Shown piece by piece: positions 9,801-17,358 of a DNA stretch of 64,000 nt (position 1 is its first letter; each line of letters opens with the position of its first letter). Location of the stretch: assembly GCA_002490725.1 (NCBI GenBank), contig DKUN01000012.1, positions 146,069-210,068 on the forward strand, read 5' to 3'. The translations under genes were made by a program, and so were the position numbers. Source of the DNA: Porphyromonadaceae bacterium UBA7203. Lineage in GTDB: Bacteria; Bacteroidota; Bacteroidia; Bacteroidales; Muribaculaceae. Below the pieces are notes generated by a model that was given only the letters and a program-made list of their open reading frames with translations, ran no database searches and was not told the DNA's origin.

Positions 9801-10401
9801 CAACGTCATCGTTGTCGACACCGAGGTTTACTCCAACACCGGCGGCCAGGCCTCGAAGGCTACCCCCGTCGGCGCTATCGCCAAGTTTGCCGCTGCCGGC
9901 AAGCGCGTGCGCAAAAAAGACCTCGGCCTCATCGCCTCGACCTACGGCTACGTTTACTGCGCGCAGATTGCCATGGGCGCCGACAACGCTCAGACCCTGA
10001 AGGCCATCCGCGAAGCTGAAGCCTACGACGGCCCGTCGATCATCATAGCCTACGCCCCCTGTATCAACCACGGCCTCAAGGCAGGCATGGGCAAGAGCCA
10101 GCAGGAAGAGCAGAAGGCTGTTGAATGCGGCTACTGGCACCTCTGGCGCTACAACCCCGCGCTCGAAGCCGAAGGCAAAAACCCCTTCACTCTCGACAGC
10201 AAAGAACCCGACTGGGATAAGTTCGAAGACTTCCTCAAGGGCGAAGTGCGCTTCGCATCCGTGCTGAAGTCAATGCCCGAACAGGCAGCCGAACTCTTCG
10301 AGGCCGCCAAGGCCAACGCCCAGTGGCGCTACAACAACTACCGCCGCCTGGCCCGCCAGCAGTGGGGTGTTGATCCCGAAGCCGCCAAGACTGAAGAATA
10401 A
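6832..10401 (+). CDS. nifJ: Pyruvate:ferredoxin (flavodoxin) oxidoreductase
   Basis: 1189 residues, the full length of the single-chain homodimeric enzyme. It oxidatively decarboxylates pyruvate to acetyl-CoA and CO2 and reduces ferredoxin, the main pyruvate outlet in anaerobes. Domain order is the N-terminal pyrimidine-binding domain (AAHIAYMFSEVAAIYPITPSS near 11-31), a transketolase C-like domain (near 260-400), the gamma domain, and a 2x[4Fe-4S] ferredoxin domain with CIQCNKCAFVCP (about 689-700) and CLGCGNCVDVCP (about 746-757). Last is the TPP-binding domain with CSGCGETPY (near 820), GDGAAYDIGFGGLDH (near 966) and SNTGGQASKATP. Codon choice is strongly biased to C-ending codons, fitting high expression. 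A terminator follows 21 bases after the stop. Confidence 0.97.
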   Translation: MSKEKKFMTCDGNTAAAHIAYMFSEVAAIYPITPSSTMAELVDEWAANGRKNIFGETVLVQEMQSEGGAAGAVHGSLMNGVLTNTFTASQGLLLMIPNMYKIAGEMLPSVFHVSARTIASHALSIFGDHQDVMSVRQTGFAMLAEGSVQEVMDLSGVAHLASIKSSIPFVNFFDGFRTSHEIQKIEVIDQDEIAPLLDREALAKFRSRGLSPEHPQARGLAENSDVFFQHREACNTTYAQVPEIVEEYMNQISVITGRKYGLFNYYGAPDADRVIIAMGSVCQAAEEAVDHLNANGHKVGIVEVHLYRPFSAKHFLAAVPKTAKRIAVLDRTKEPGANGEPLLLDVKECFYGKENAPEIVGGRYALASKDTTPAMIISVFENLALPEPKDKFTVGIIDDVTFTSLPPKEEIALGDKSTYEAKFYGLGADGTVGANKNSVKIIGENTNKYCQAYFAYDSKKSGGFTCSHLRFGDAPIRSTYLVTTPNFVACHVQAYLHLYDVTKGLRDGGTFLLNTIWEGDELAANLPNKVKRYFAQHNINVYYINATQIAREIGLGNRTNTILQSAFFRITGVIPVDLAIEQMKKFIVKSYGKKGQDIVDKNYAAVDRGGEYKQLAVDPAWASLADDEAAANNDPEFINRVVRPINAQDGDSLTVKDFIDRADGVWEQGTAKYEKRGVAAYVPHWDPANCIQCNKCAFVCPHAAIRPFVLTADEMAKAPFGDDRTIPAIGKVFDGMRFIQSVDVLDCLGCGNCVDVCPGKKGVKALEFKALEEEMFEQTEWDYCVNNVTSKQDLVDIKLNVKNSQFATPYFEFSGACSGCGETPYVKLISQLFGTREMVANATGCSSIYSGSVPSTPYTTNAKGQGPAWGNSLFEDFAEFGLGMNIANKKMRERVESLVNKGLVCDCCSDELKALFTEWLEVKEDGDKSRAVADKMIPLLEQGTCDICKELTELKGYLVKRAHWIIAGDGAAYDIGFGGLDHVLASGENINVIVVDTEVYSNTGGQASKATPVGAIAKFAAAGKRVRKKDLGLIASTYGYVYCAQIAMGADNAQTLKAIREAEAYDGPSIIIAYAPCINHGLKAGMGKSQQEEQKAVECGYWHLWRYNPALEAEGKNPFTLDSKEPDWDKFEDFLKGEVRFASVLKSMPEQAAELFEAAKANAQWRYNNYRRLARQQWGVDPEAAKTEE

Positions 10402-10422
10402 TCCATGAATCCTGAATCATAA

Positions 10423-10465
10423 AAGCCGGGGCGCAATTCAACGTGCGCCCCGGCTTGCTATTTTG
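10423..10465 (+). terminator. Terminator of the PFOR gene
   Basis: A 13-bp perfect stem AAGCCGGGGCGCA (10423-10435) with its complement at 10444-10456 and an 8-base loop is followed by GCTATTTT. Confidence 0.88.
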
Positions 10466-10498
10466 GGGATGTATGCAGAGACCCACCCCCACCAATAA

Positions 10499-10523
10499 GA
10501 AAGGAGCGCCAGGCGCTCCTTTC
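10499..10523 (-). terminator. Terminator of the SIMPL gene
   Basis: A perfect inverted repeat has arms GAAAGGAGCGCC and GGCGCTCCTTTC around a single centre base, giving a realistic 10-bp stem with a 5-base loop. On the minus strand it is followed by TTATT. It lies 25 bases beyond the SIMPL stop. Confidence 0.75.
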
Positions 10524-10547
10524 TCTCTATTGCTTCGACTCGGCAGG

Positions 10548-11240
10548 TCAGTCCTCGAGGTAGTAGATGATGGTGGAGACGACGCGGACATTCTTGAGCT
10601 GGGGAGTCGAGGAATCGGCGTCGTTGATGGAGAACTGGCCCTGCGTAGCCGTCTTGATTTTGCCTACCTTGCTGGAGCTGTCGCTGGCAAACTGGTCGGC
10701 GGCGACGCGTGCGTTTTTGGTGGCTTCGGCAATCATTTCGGGCTTCACGGAGTTAAGGCCGGTAAACTGATAGTTGATGTAGTTATTGCTGACCGCCACA
10801 CCCTTTTTGAGCAGTTCGCTCTGGCGGGTAATGAGTTCGCGCACTTTGGCCACCTTCTTTGTAGCTACGGTGATGGTAACGTTGAGGTTATACTGGTAGC
10901 GTGCGCGGTCACCGCCGTAGACGTTGCCGGCGGCATTGTAGAGATCGGGAGGATTGACGGAGATTTCATCGCGCTCAATGCCGTTGTCGGTCAGAAACTT
11001 CACGACGATGTCGTTGTTGGTCTGCATTTCGTTGTAGAGACTGGAGAGGTCATCGCCCGCAACCGCATAGTTCATTGGCCAGGTAACATAGTCGGCCTCG
11101 ACGGTACGTTCGGCCAGGCCACGCACGGTAACCACCCTGTCGCGAAACGCGAAGTTGTCAATGCCCGCCTTGATACAGAGGCCAAGCACACAGATGCTGA
11201 CGGCCAATACCGCCGCACCGATAATAGTTGATTTGTTCAT
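10548..11240 (-). CDS. SIMPL domain (DUF541) exported protein
   Basis: 230 residues. An N-terminal hydrophobic helix (about 6-27, VLAVSICVLGLCI) is an uncleaved anchor or signal peptide, so the rest should be periplasmic. The body matches the SIMPL/DUF541 fold: VVTVRGLAERTVEADYVTWP near 36-55, then repeated beta-alpha units and a C-terminal VVSTIIYYLED strand. The family includes BP26/OMP28-like proteins that form channel-like oligomers, but no single function is established. It is transcribed alone from a TATATTTG box and ends at its own hairpin terminator. Confidence 0.82.
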   Translation of the reverse strand: MNKSTIIGAAVLAVSICVLGLCIKAGIDNFAFRDRVVTVRGLAERTVEADYVTWPMNYAVAGDDLSSLYNEMQTNNDIVVKFLTDNGIERDEISVNPPDLYNAAGNVYGGDRARYQYNLNVTITVATKKVAKVRELITRQSELLKKGVAVSNNYINYQFTGLNSVKPEMIAEATKNARVAADQFASDSSSKVGKIKTATQGQFSINDADSSTPQLKNVRVVSTIIYYLED

Positions 11241-11287
11241 AACAATGAATAAATAATAATAAGGTATGAAAAAAGTTTAAGCATCCG

Positions 11288-11295
11288 CAAATATA
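11288..11295 (-). promoter_or_regulatory. -7 box of the SIMPL gene
   Basis: The minus strand reads TATATTTG here, 47 bases upstream of the SIMPL ATG. A -33 element at consensus spacing is not clear. Confidence 0.5.
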
Positions 11296-11353
11296 ACACT
11301 TTTTTCAATAATCTGTTCCCCTGCGGCCCTAAAAGCCGGTGTCAGCCCACGGC

Positions 11354-12046
11354 TCACCCGAGAATGCGCATAATCTCAGGAGCGTACTGACGGCCGACAG
11401 GAAGAGCGACCTCATTGTTCATCAGCGTTTCCTGACGGCTGAAACTCTTGACCTTCGACCTCGAAACTATGAAAGAGCGGTGGGTGCGTATAAACTCGTC
11501 GGGCGGCAGCAGCGACATGATGTTCTTGAGCAGCACGCGAGTAACCACACACTCGCCCGAGGTGCGGAAAATTTTCGAATAGCGCTCCATCCCTTCAACG
11601 TAGATAATGTCGTCGATGGGAATGTTGATGTTAGCATAGTCCTGCTTGACAACAATATACTGGCCGGAACTCTTGACCTGCTTCTGGCCCAGCCGTCTGA
11701 GCGCCTTGGAATACGCCGACTGAAAGCGGGCAAAGGCAAAGGGCTTGTGAAGATAGTCTACGGCATCGAGGTCATAGCCGTCGAGAGCGTAGTGGAGATA
11801 TGCGGTAGTGAAAATGAAGCATGAGCCCTCGGGCAGGCGCGAAGCTATCTGCAGGCCGTTGAGCTCACCCATCTCGATGTCAAGAAAGACTATATCGGGG
11901 CGGTTGGCCTCGATATAGGCGAGTCCCTCTATCGGATCCGTAAAACAGTGGAGGCTGATTCCGCCGATGCGCCGGCAGAACTTAGAGATGACTTCGAGGG
12001 CCAGGGGCTCGTCGTCGATAGCTACGCAGTTGATAACAAAACTCAT
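11354..12046 (-). CDS. LytTR-family response regulator
   Basis: 230 residues. The receiver domain occupies about 1-120 with the acidic pair near D11/D12 (VAIDDEP), the phospho-acceptor D56 in VFLDIEMG, the switch threonine in FIFTTAYL and K102 in YLHKPF. A LytTR DNA-binding domain follows (about 130-230), with DIIYVEGMERYSKIF and FIRTHRSFIVS being typical. It is a cytosolic transcription factor paired with the histidine kinase 9 bases upstream in the same operon. Targets are not visible. The neighbouring Cbp1-like and SusC/SusD genes are possible candidates only by location. Confidence 0.94.
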   Translation of the reverse strand: MSFVINCVAIDDEPLALEVISKFCRRIGGISLHCFTDPIEGLAYIEANRPDIVFLDIEMGELNGLQIASRLPEGSCFIFTTAYLHYALDGYDLDAVDYLHKPFAFARFQSAYSKALRRLGQKQVKSSGQYIVVKQDYANINIPIDDIIYVEGMERYSKIFRTSGECVVTRVLLKNIMSLLPPDEFIRTHRSFIVSRSKVKSFSRQETLMNNEVALPVGRQYAPEIMRILG

Positions 12047-12055
12047 CGGCTCACA

Positions 12056-13090
12056 TTATAGATTTATCGTTAATATCACTTTGAAAGAATCGCCCTCTTC
12101 GAGGGTGGTCAGCGAGTGGCGGCCGGGAAAAAGTGCGGCCAGGCGGTTGCGGCAGTTTTCAAGTCCGACGGGCATGTCGCTTCTGAACTCCTGCCTGTGG
12201 CGCATCACTCTGTTACGGGTTTCAAACCTCAGCAGTCCGCCGTCGAGAGTCAACACGATGTCGATAGAGCAGTCGGAGCTTGTCGACGCGCCATATTTAA
12301 AGGCGTTTTCAACAAACGTCAGAAATATCATCGGAGGAATCTTCGCGTCGGGATTATCGACCTCGGGGGCGAAATTGACCGACGTGTGGCCGTCAAGGCG
12401 AATAAGCTGGAGGTCAATGTAGTTTCTGATATACAGGACCTCGTCGGCCAGGGCCACGAACTCGTTGTCAATAGTGGTGTAGGTATATTTCAATATCTCT
12501 GTAAACTTGATAAAGGCGTCTTCGGCCTTCTGCGAGGTGCCAATCACGAGGCTGTAAAGCGAGTTGAGCGTGTTGAACAGAAAGTGAGGGCTTATCTGGG
12601 CCTTGAACATGGCGAGTTCAGCCTTGTTACGCTGATTTTCGGCAATGTTTTGCAACAGCCGTCGCTCATAGAGCGCCTTGACGAACTCGACCGTCAGCGA
12701 GTAGCATATAACGACCGAATACATGAACCAGAGGCTTATGGAGACGTTATAGTTCCTCACGCGCGTCTGATATTCGCTCATTGACGGAATGATGAAATCG
12801 ACCTGCGGCAGCGGATAGAAACTGATCAGATAGGTCAGCGAGAGCGACACCAGCGCTATGGCAACGAGCCTGGCGTATGACTTCGACAAAATCAGGTGAG
12901 GCAGGTTGAGCTTCTTGACCGCGAAGTAGCAGCCATAAAGATAAACAATCACGAGCACGGCCAGCCCGGGCGAAATCGACCACCAGTTGCGAATCGGGCC
13001 GAACACGGCAAGCAACGGCATGAATATGATGCCGAAAAACAGGTCGAAAATCAACCCCGTCGCATGCTCTAACGATTTCATGACTTTCAC
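12056..13090 (-). CDS. LytS/YehU-type sensor histidine kinase
   Basis: 344 residues if translation begins at GTG 13090; an ATG at 13081 (three codons in) is an equally good start. The N-terminal ~150 residues contain about four membrane helices (around 11-30, 39-58, 70-92 and 118-140) with little periplasmic loop, so the input may be membrane-embedded. The histidine kinase domain has QISPHFLFNTLNSL near 165-178, with the phospho-acceptor His, and the N-box PPMIFLTFVENAFKYG near 250. It partners with the LytTR regulator directly downstream. Its promoter lies so close to the start that the mRNA would be leaderless or have a ~9-base leader. Confidence 0.93.
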   Translation of the reverse strand: MKVMKSLEHATGLIFDLFFGIIFMPLLAVFGPIRNWWSISPGLAVLVIVYLYGCYFAVKKLNLPHLILSKSYARLVAIALVSLSLTYLISFYPLPQVDFIIPSMSEYQTRVRNYNVSISLWFMYSVVICYSLTVEFVKALYERRLLQNIAENQRNKAELAMFKAQISPHFLFNTLNSLYSLVIGTSQKAEDAFIKFTEILKYTYTTIDNEFVALADEVLYIRNYIDLQLIRLDGHTSVNFAPEVDNPDAKIPPMIFLTFVENAFKYGASTSSDCSIDIVLTLDGGLLRFETRNRVMRHRQEFRSDMPVGLENCRNRLAALFPGRHSLTTLEEGDSFKVILTINL

Positions 13091-13094
13091 GACG

Positions 13095-13126
13095 CAAAGT
13101 TAGCATTTCCGCGGCTGAGCGGCAAA
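13095..13126 (-). promoter_or_regulatory. Promoter of the LytS/LytT operon
   Basis: The minus strand reads TTTG (13123-13126), a 20-base spacer, then TAACTTTG (13095-13102). The GTG start at 13090 follows four bases later. Confidence 0.7.
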
Positions 13127-13213
13127 TCGGCCGCCACAAATCTATTGACAGATTCATGCCGTTTATTGACAACCTCTATGCGCCGCGCGCAAATTTGCCG
13201 ATATTTGTATGAT

Positions 13214-14083
13214 ATGAAAATCCAACCGCTTCTCTTCGCAGCTACGGCCATGTCCCTGACAGTCGCATCGTGCACGCCCGCCACGAACAATGAAAACAAT
13301 CAGTCGCTGATGGAAATTTCAAAACAGGAACTGGCCACGGCTCTTGAGGAACGCGACCAGCTGCTGTCGCTGGTCAGAGACGTAGCGGCCGGTATAGAGC
13401 AGATTAAGCAGCTCGAAGGACTGATGGACCGCCAGGTCGCAGGCCCGAACGAGAGCGCGCGCCAACACACGCGCATCATGGCCGACATTGCCAAGGTGAG
13501 AGGCAACATCGAGCAGCGCAAGGCTCAGCTGGCGGCTCTTGAACACAACCTTCAGGAATCGACTATCAACAACAAGGAGCTGACCGAAACCATCAACGCG
13601 CTTCGGCTCCAGATTGACTCGCAGCTCGAGGAAATCGAGTCGCTGAAGCGTCAGCTCACTTCGGCCAACGAGCATATCGGCACGTTGAGCTATACGGTCG
13701 ACTCGCTCAACCTGACTGTAGCCGCCATTGCCGACGAGCGCGACTCGGCCCGGAGCGCATCAGTGCGGTTAGACAAGGAGCTGAACTCTTGCTACTACAT
13801 CGTGGCGTCGAAGTCCGAACTCAAAAAACTGAACATAATCGAAACCGGATTTCTGCGCAACACCAAGGTCATGAAGCGCGAATTCGACAAGAGCAGCTTC
13901 ATTCCGGCCGACAAGCGCGAACTGATGTCGCTGGTTCTTGGCCGGGGCAAGGTCAAACTGCTCACCAACCACCCCGGGGCATCATTTGCCATCACCGATA
14001 AAGACGGCGTAAAGACGCTGAGAATCAACGACGCCGAGAGCTTCTGGAGTCTGACCGGCTATCTGGTCATACAGACCGATTAA
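13214..14083 (+). CDS. Coiled-coil lipoprotein, Cbp1-like
   Basis: 289 residues from the ATG at 13214. A longer reading begins upstream but would bury the lipoprotein signal. Signal peptide II ends at C20 (SLTVASC). Residues ~35-190 are heptad-rich coiled coil. The C-terminal ~100 residues (NSCYYIVASKSELKKLNII, FLRNTKVMKREFDKSSF, ESFWSLTGYLVIQTD) resemble the Cbp1 family of Bacteroides, described as collagen-binding surface glycoproteins. That assignment is from memory of the family pattern, and collagen binding should not be assumed. A near-consensus box GATATTTG (13200-13207) lies 6 bases before the ATG. A hairpin terminator follows the stop. Confidence 0.72.
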   Translation: MKIQPLLFAATAMSLTVASCTPATNNENNQSLMEISKQELATALEERDQLLSLVRDVAAGIEQIKQLEGLMDRQVAGPNESARQHTRIMADIAKVRGNIEQRKAQLAALEHNLQESTINNKELTETINALRLQIDSQLEEIESLKRQLTSANEHIGTLSYTVDSLNLTVAAIADERDSARSASVRLDKELNSCYYIVASKSELKKLNIIETGFLRNTKVMKREFDKSSFIPADKRELMSLVLGRGKVKLLTNHPGASFAITDKDGVKTLRINDAESFWSLTGYLVIQTD

Positions 14084-14084
14084 A

Positions 14085-14117
14085 GCCTCGGCCCGTGGCG
14101 GGGCGGAGGCGTTTGTT
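14085..14117 (+). terminator. Terminator after the Cbp1-like gene
   Basis: The arms GCCTC-G-GCCC and GGGC-G-GAGGC form nine pairs with one G/G mismatch around a 6-base loop. GTTTGTTG follows. Confidence 0.6.
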
Positions 14118-14147
14118 GTCGGATTTGTGGCGTTCATTGACGGTCAG

Positions 14148-14178
14148 TTTGAAATAATTGCCGTCTCCACTACCTTTG
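14148..14178 (+). promoter_or_regulatory. Promoter of the susC-like gene
   Basis: TTTG (14148-14151), a 19-base spacer, then TACCTTTG (14171-14178): a full match to the Bacteroidota promoter consensus, giving a leader of about 40 bases. Confidence 0.75.
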
Positions 14179-14220
14179 CGGCTCATACTATAATAAGCCT
14201 CTCTACCTCCAACCGCAAAG

Positions 14221-17200
14221 ATGAAACAGCTTCTATTGTTCTCAGTGTCGCTGCTGGCGGCTACGCTGCCCCTGGCGTCACAGACAACCGTGTCGACCGA
14301 TTCTATAGCCCGGGCATCAGCCGGAGCAATAACCGGCCGCGTCACCGACGAGTCGGGCGAACCTGTAGCCGGCGCTACCGTCGCCGTTAAAAACGACCTG
14401 ACCAACGCCACCATGAGCGACGCCGACGGACGGTTCACTCTCTCCTGCTCAAAGCCCGACGGCATGACCCTGACCGTTTCATGCACAGGCTATCATGCCG
14501 TAGAAACCCGCCTCAACAAAAACAGGAGCGACTACCGGATAGTGCTTCGCGAAAACATATCCAGGCTCGACGAGGTCGTCGTTGTGGGCTACGCCTCGCA
14601 AAAGCGTGTGAACCTGACCGGCGCTGTGTCGTCAATCAGCACCGACGCCCTTGCCGACCGCCCGATTACCAACGCTACCAACGCCCTTGCCGGCCTCACA
14701 CCGGGCCTGACGGTCACCAACTCGGGCGGCAACACTCCGGGCTATGAGGCTCAGAGCATACTGGTCAGAGGCCGGGGCACGCTCAACGATGCCGCGCCCC
14801 TGGTGGTGGTAGACGGCATGACGGGAATCGCGCTCAGCGACATCAATCCTCAAGACATCGAGAACATATCAATACTGAAAGACGCCGCCTCGGCCGCCAT
14901 CTACGGCTCGCGTGCGGCCAACGGCGTCATTCTGGTCAGCACCCGCCGGGGCTCGAAGCGCGCACCCCGGATAACGTATAGCGGAAACGTGTCGTTCGAA
15001 ACCGTGGCCAAGCGGCTCAACCTTGTGACGGACTATGCCGATTTCATGGAAATTCAAAACGCCGGCCTCATTGCCAACGGCCAGGCGCCGCGCTTCTCGC
15101 AGGGAAAAATTGACGAATGGCGCAACGACGCCGGCCGTAATCCGACAATCTACCCCAACACGGACTGGCAGGACCATATTTACCGCAATCCGTCGGTTGT
15201 GCAGAACCATAACCTGTCGGTCACCGGCGGCTCCCGGACCGTCCGTTACAACATATCGCTCGGCTACGTCAACAATCCCGGCATGATTTACTATACCGAC
15301 TACGAGCGCTATCAGATTCGCTCGAACGTCGAAGTCAACGTTAAGCCATGGCTGAGCATCGGCACAAACATATTCGGCTATCTCGACAAGAACAATCCAT
15401 CGTCAGAAAACGCTACCGCCGGCGGCGACGTGATTTTCGGCTCGGGCGCCTTCAACACCGTGCCCGGCATGACGCTCTATGACCCCGAAACAGGACTCTA
15501 CGGCGGCATTCAGAACCCTGAAGAGGAGAATGTCAGCAACTTCAACCCCTATCGGCGCCAGTGGTTCTACAAAACCGAATATCCCACAAAAACCAAGCGC
15601 TCGGTTGCCAAGATTTTCGCGCGCGTCTCTCCGGTAAAGGGACTGACTGTCGAGGGCTCGTTCTCCTACAACTACTGGGAGCGCAACATCGAACACCATC
15701 TGACCGACCGCAACCTCTATCGCTTCACGGCCGACGGCCCCGTACTGATTCGCGAAGGAGCAGTCAGAACCTACATCAGACGATATAATTACAAAAACAC
15801 ATACCGCACCTCGGAGCTTACCGCCCTCTATGACTTCAGAGCCGGAAAACTGCAGGCAAGCCTCTTTGCCGGAGCAAGCCAGGAGTATAATAGATATGAC
15901 ACCGACTACTACATCAAATATGACCTCATAGACCCCGAACTGGGAGCCATCGACGCTGGCCTGACCAACGGCTCCATAACCGGCAACTATACCGAATGGG
16001 CCATGCGCTCATATTTCGGCCGCATCAACCTCAACTGGGACAGCCGCTATCTGCTCGAAGCCAACCTCAGGGCCGACAGCTCGTCGAAATTCGCTCCTGA
16101 CCGCCGGCTCGGCTACTTCCCGTCGGTTTCGGCGGCATGGCGCATATCGGAGGAGGCCTTCATGACAGGCTCGGCCTACTGGCTCAGCCAGCTGAAACTG
16201 CGCGCCTCGTATGGTTCGCTCGGCAATAATGCCACCACAAGCAACTACATGTATCAAAGCCTGTTCGCCACCGCCAACACAATCCTCAACGGCACTATTG
16301 CCGGTGGCCTCGCGCAAACCGTACTGGCCAATACCGACCTGACCTGGGAGCGGACATACATGACCGACATCGGCATTGACTTCGCTATGTTCGGCAGCAG
16401 GCTGAGCGGCTCAATCGACGTTTACAACAAAGACACCAAAGGCATTCTCATATCGCTGCCCGCGCCCCTGGAACACGGCACGAGCACCGTGCCCGACCAG
16501 AATGCCGGCGAGGTGAACAACAAAGGTTTTGACTTCGACATCAACTGGTCGGACCGCATCGGCAAGGTGACCTACAGCGTAGGCCTGAACCTCGCCTTCG
16601 TGACCAACAAGGTTACCCGCTTCCAGGGCGACGTGTCGTCAATCAGCGGCGTCTACAAAACTCAAGAGGGCAAACCGATAAATCAGCTTTATGTCATCAC
16701 AGTCGACCGCATCGTGCGCGACCAGTCCGACCTCGACTACGTCCAGTCGCTCGTTGACAGGAATCCCGACTATTTCGCCACATACCAGAGGCCCGAACTC
16801 GGCGATTTTTTGTATCGCGACGCCAACGGCGACGGCAAGCTCGACACCGACGACCGCGTTGAAATCGGCCACGGCACCGTGCCCCGCCTGACCTACGGCT
16901 TCAACCTCGGGCTCGGCTGGAACAACTTCGACTTCAGCGTCAGGTTTCAGGGAGTTGGAAACCACCATGTCTATTACAACAACCAGGCATTCAGATTCGT
17001 AACCGTCATGGGCCAGTCGCTGGTCAAGGATATCACCGACAATGCCTGGACCCCGTCGAACCCCTACAACTCCACATATCCGATTCTGCGTAACAGCTCC
17101 AACGGCAAAAACAACATTGCGAGCGACGCCTTCGTTCACAACGCGGCCTACTTCCGCTGCAAGAACATTCAGCTCGGCTACACGATTCCGCGCGATGTGA

Positions 17201-17355
17201 CCCGCAAGTTCTTCGTCGAGAACCTCAAGGTATATGCCAGCATCGACAATCTGTTCACCCTGACCGACTTTCCGGGCCTCGACCCCGAAGTGGGCGCCAA
17301 CGTCGGCTATCCGACCGTGCGCCAGTATTCAGTCGGTCTAAACATAACTTTCTAA
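14221..17355 (+). CDS. SusC/RagA-family TonB-dependent outer membrane transporter
   Basis: 1044 residues. The signal peptide ends near residue 20 (LPLASQ). A carboxypeptidase-regulatory-like domain follows (ITGRVTDESGEPVAGATV near 39-56), then the TonB-box/plug junction LDEVVVVGYASQKR near 116-129, the plug with the SusC signature ILKDAASAAIYGSRAANGVILV near 218-239, and a 22-strand barrel ending in VGLNITF with the terminal aromatic. SusC proteins import oligosaccharides or peptides, lidded by their SusD partner, which follows 3 bases after the stop. No sigma/anti-sigma pair, hybrid sensor or glycoside hydrolase is adjacent. The substrate cannot be inferred. Confidence 0.96.
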   Translation: MKQLLLFSVSLLAATLPLASQTTVSTDSIARASAGAITGRVTDESGEPVAGATVAVKNDLTNATMSDADGRFTLSCSKPDGMTLTVSCTGYHAVETRLNKNRSDYRIVLRENISRLDEVVVVGYASQKRVNLTGAVSSISTDALADRPITNATNALAGLTPGLTVTNSGGNTPGYEAQSILVRGRGTLNDAAPLVVVDGMTGIALSDINPQDIENISILKDAASAAIYGSRAANGVILVSTRRGSKRAPRITYSGNVSFETVAKRLNLVTDYADFMEIQNAGLIANGQAPRFSQGKIDEWRNDAGRNPTIYPNTDWQDHIYRNPSVVQNHNLSVTGGSRTVRYNISLGYVNNPGMIYYTDYERYQIRSNVEVNVKPWLSIGTNIFGYLDKNNPSSENATAGGDVIFGSGAFNTVPGMTLYDPETGLYGGIQNPEEENVSNFNPYRRQWFYKTEYPTKTKRSVAKIFARVSPVKGLTVEGSFSYNYWERNIEHHLTDRNLYRFTADGPVLIREGAVRTYIRRYNYKNTYRTSELTALYDFRAGKLQASLFAGASQEYNRYDTDYYIKYDLIDPELGAIDAGLTNGSITGNYTEWAMRSYFGRINLNWDSRYLLEANLRADSSSKFAPDRRLGYFPSVSAAWRISEEAFMTGSAYWLSQLKLRASYGSLGNNATTSNYMYQSLFATANTILNGTIAGGLAQTVLANTDLTWERTYMTDIGIDFAMFGSRLSGSIDVYNKDTKGILISLPAPLEHGTSTVPDQNAGEVNNKGFDFDINWSDRIGKVTYSVGLNLAFVTNKVTRFQGDVSSISGVYKTQEGKPINQLYVITVDRIVRDQSDLDYVQSLVDRNPDYFATYQRPELGDFLYRDANGDGKLDTDDRVEIGHGTVPRLTYGFNLGLGWNNFDFSVRFQGVGNHHVYYNNQAFRFVTVMGQSLVKDITDNAWTPSNPYNSTYPILRNSSNGKNNIASDAFVHNAAYFRCKNIQLGYTIPRDVTRKFFVENLKVYASIDNLFTLTDFPGLDPEVGANVGYPTVRQYSVGLNITF

Positions 17356-17358
17356 GCC

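Noticed and set aside
13145..13213. A longer start for the Cbp1-like lipoprotein.
   Set aside because: It would bury the lipoprotein signal peptide (MKIQPLLF...ASC20) 23 residues inside the protein.
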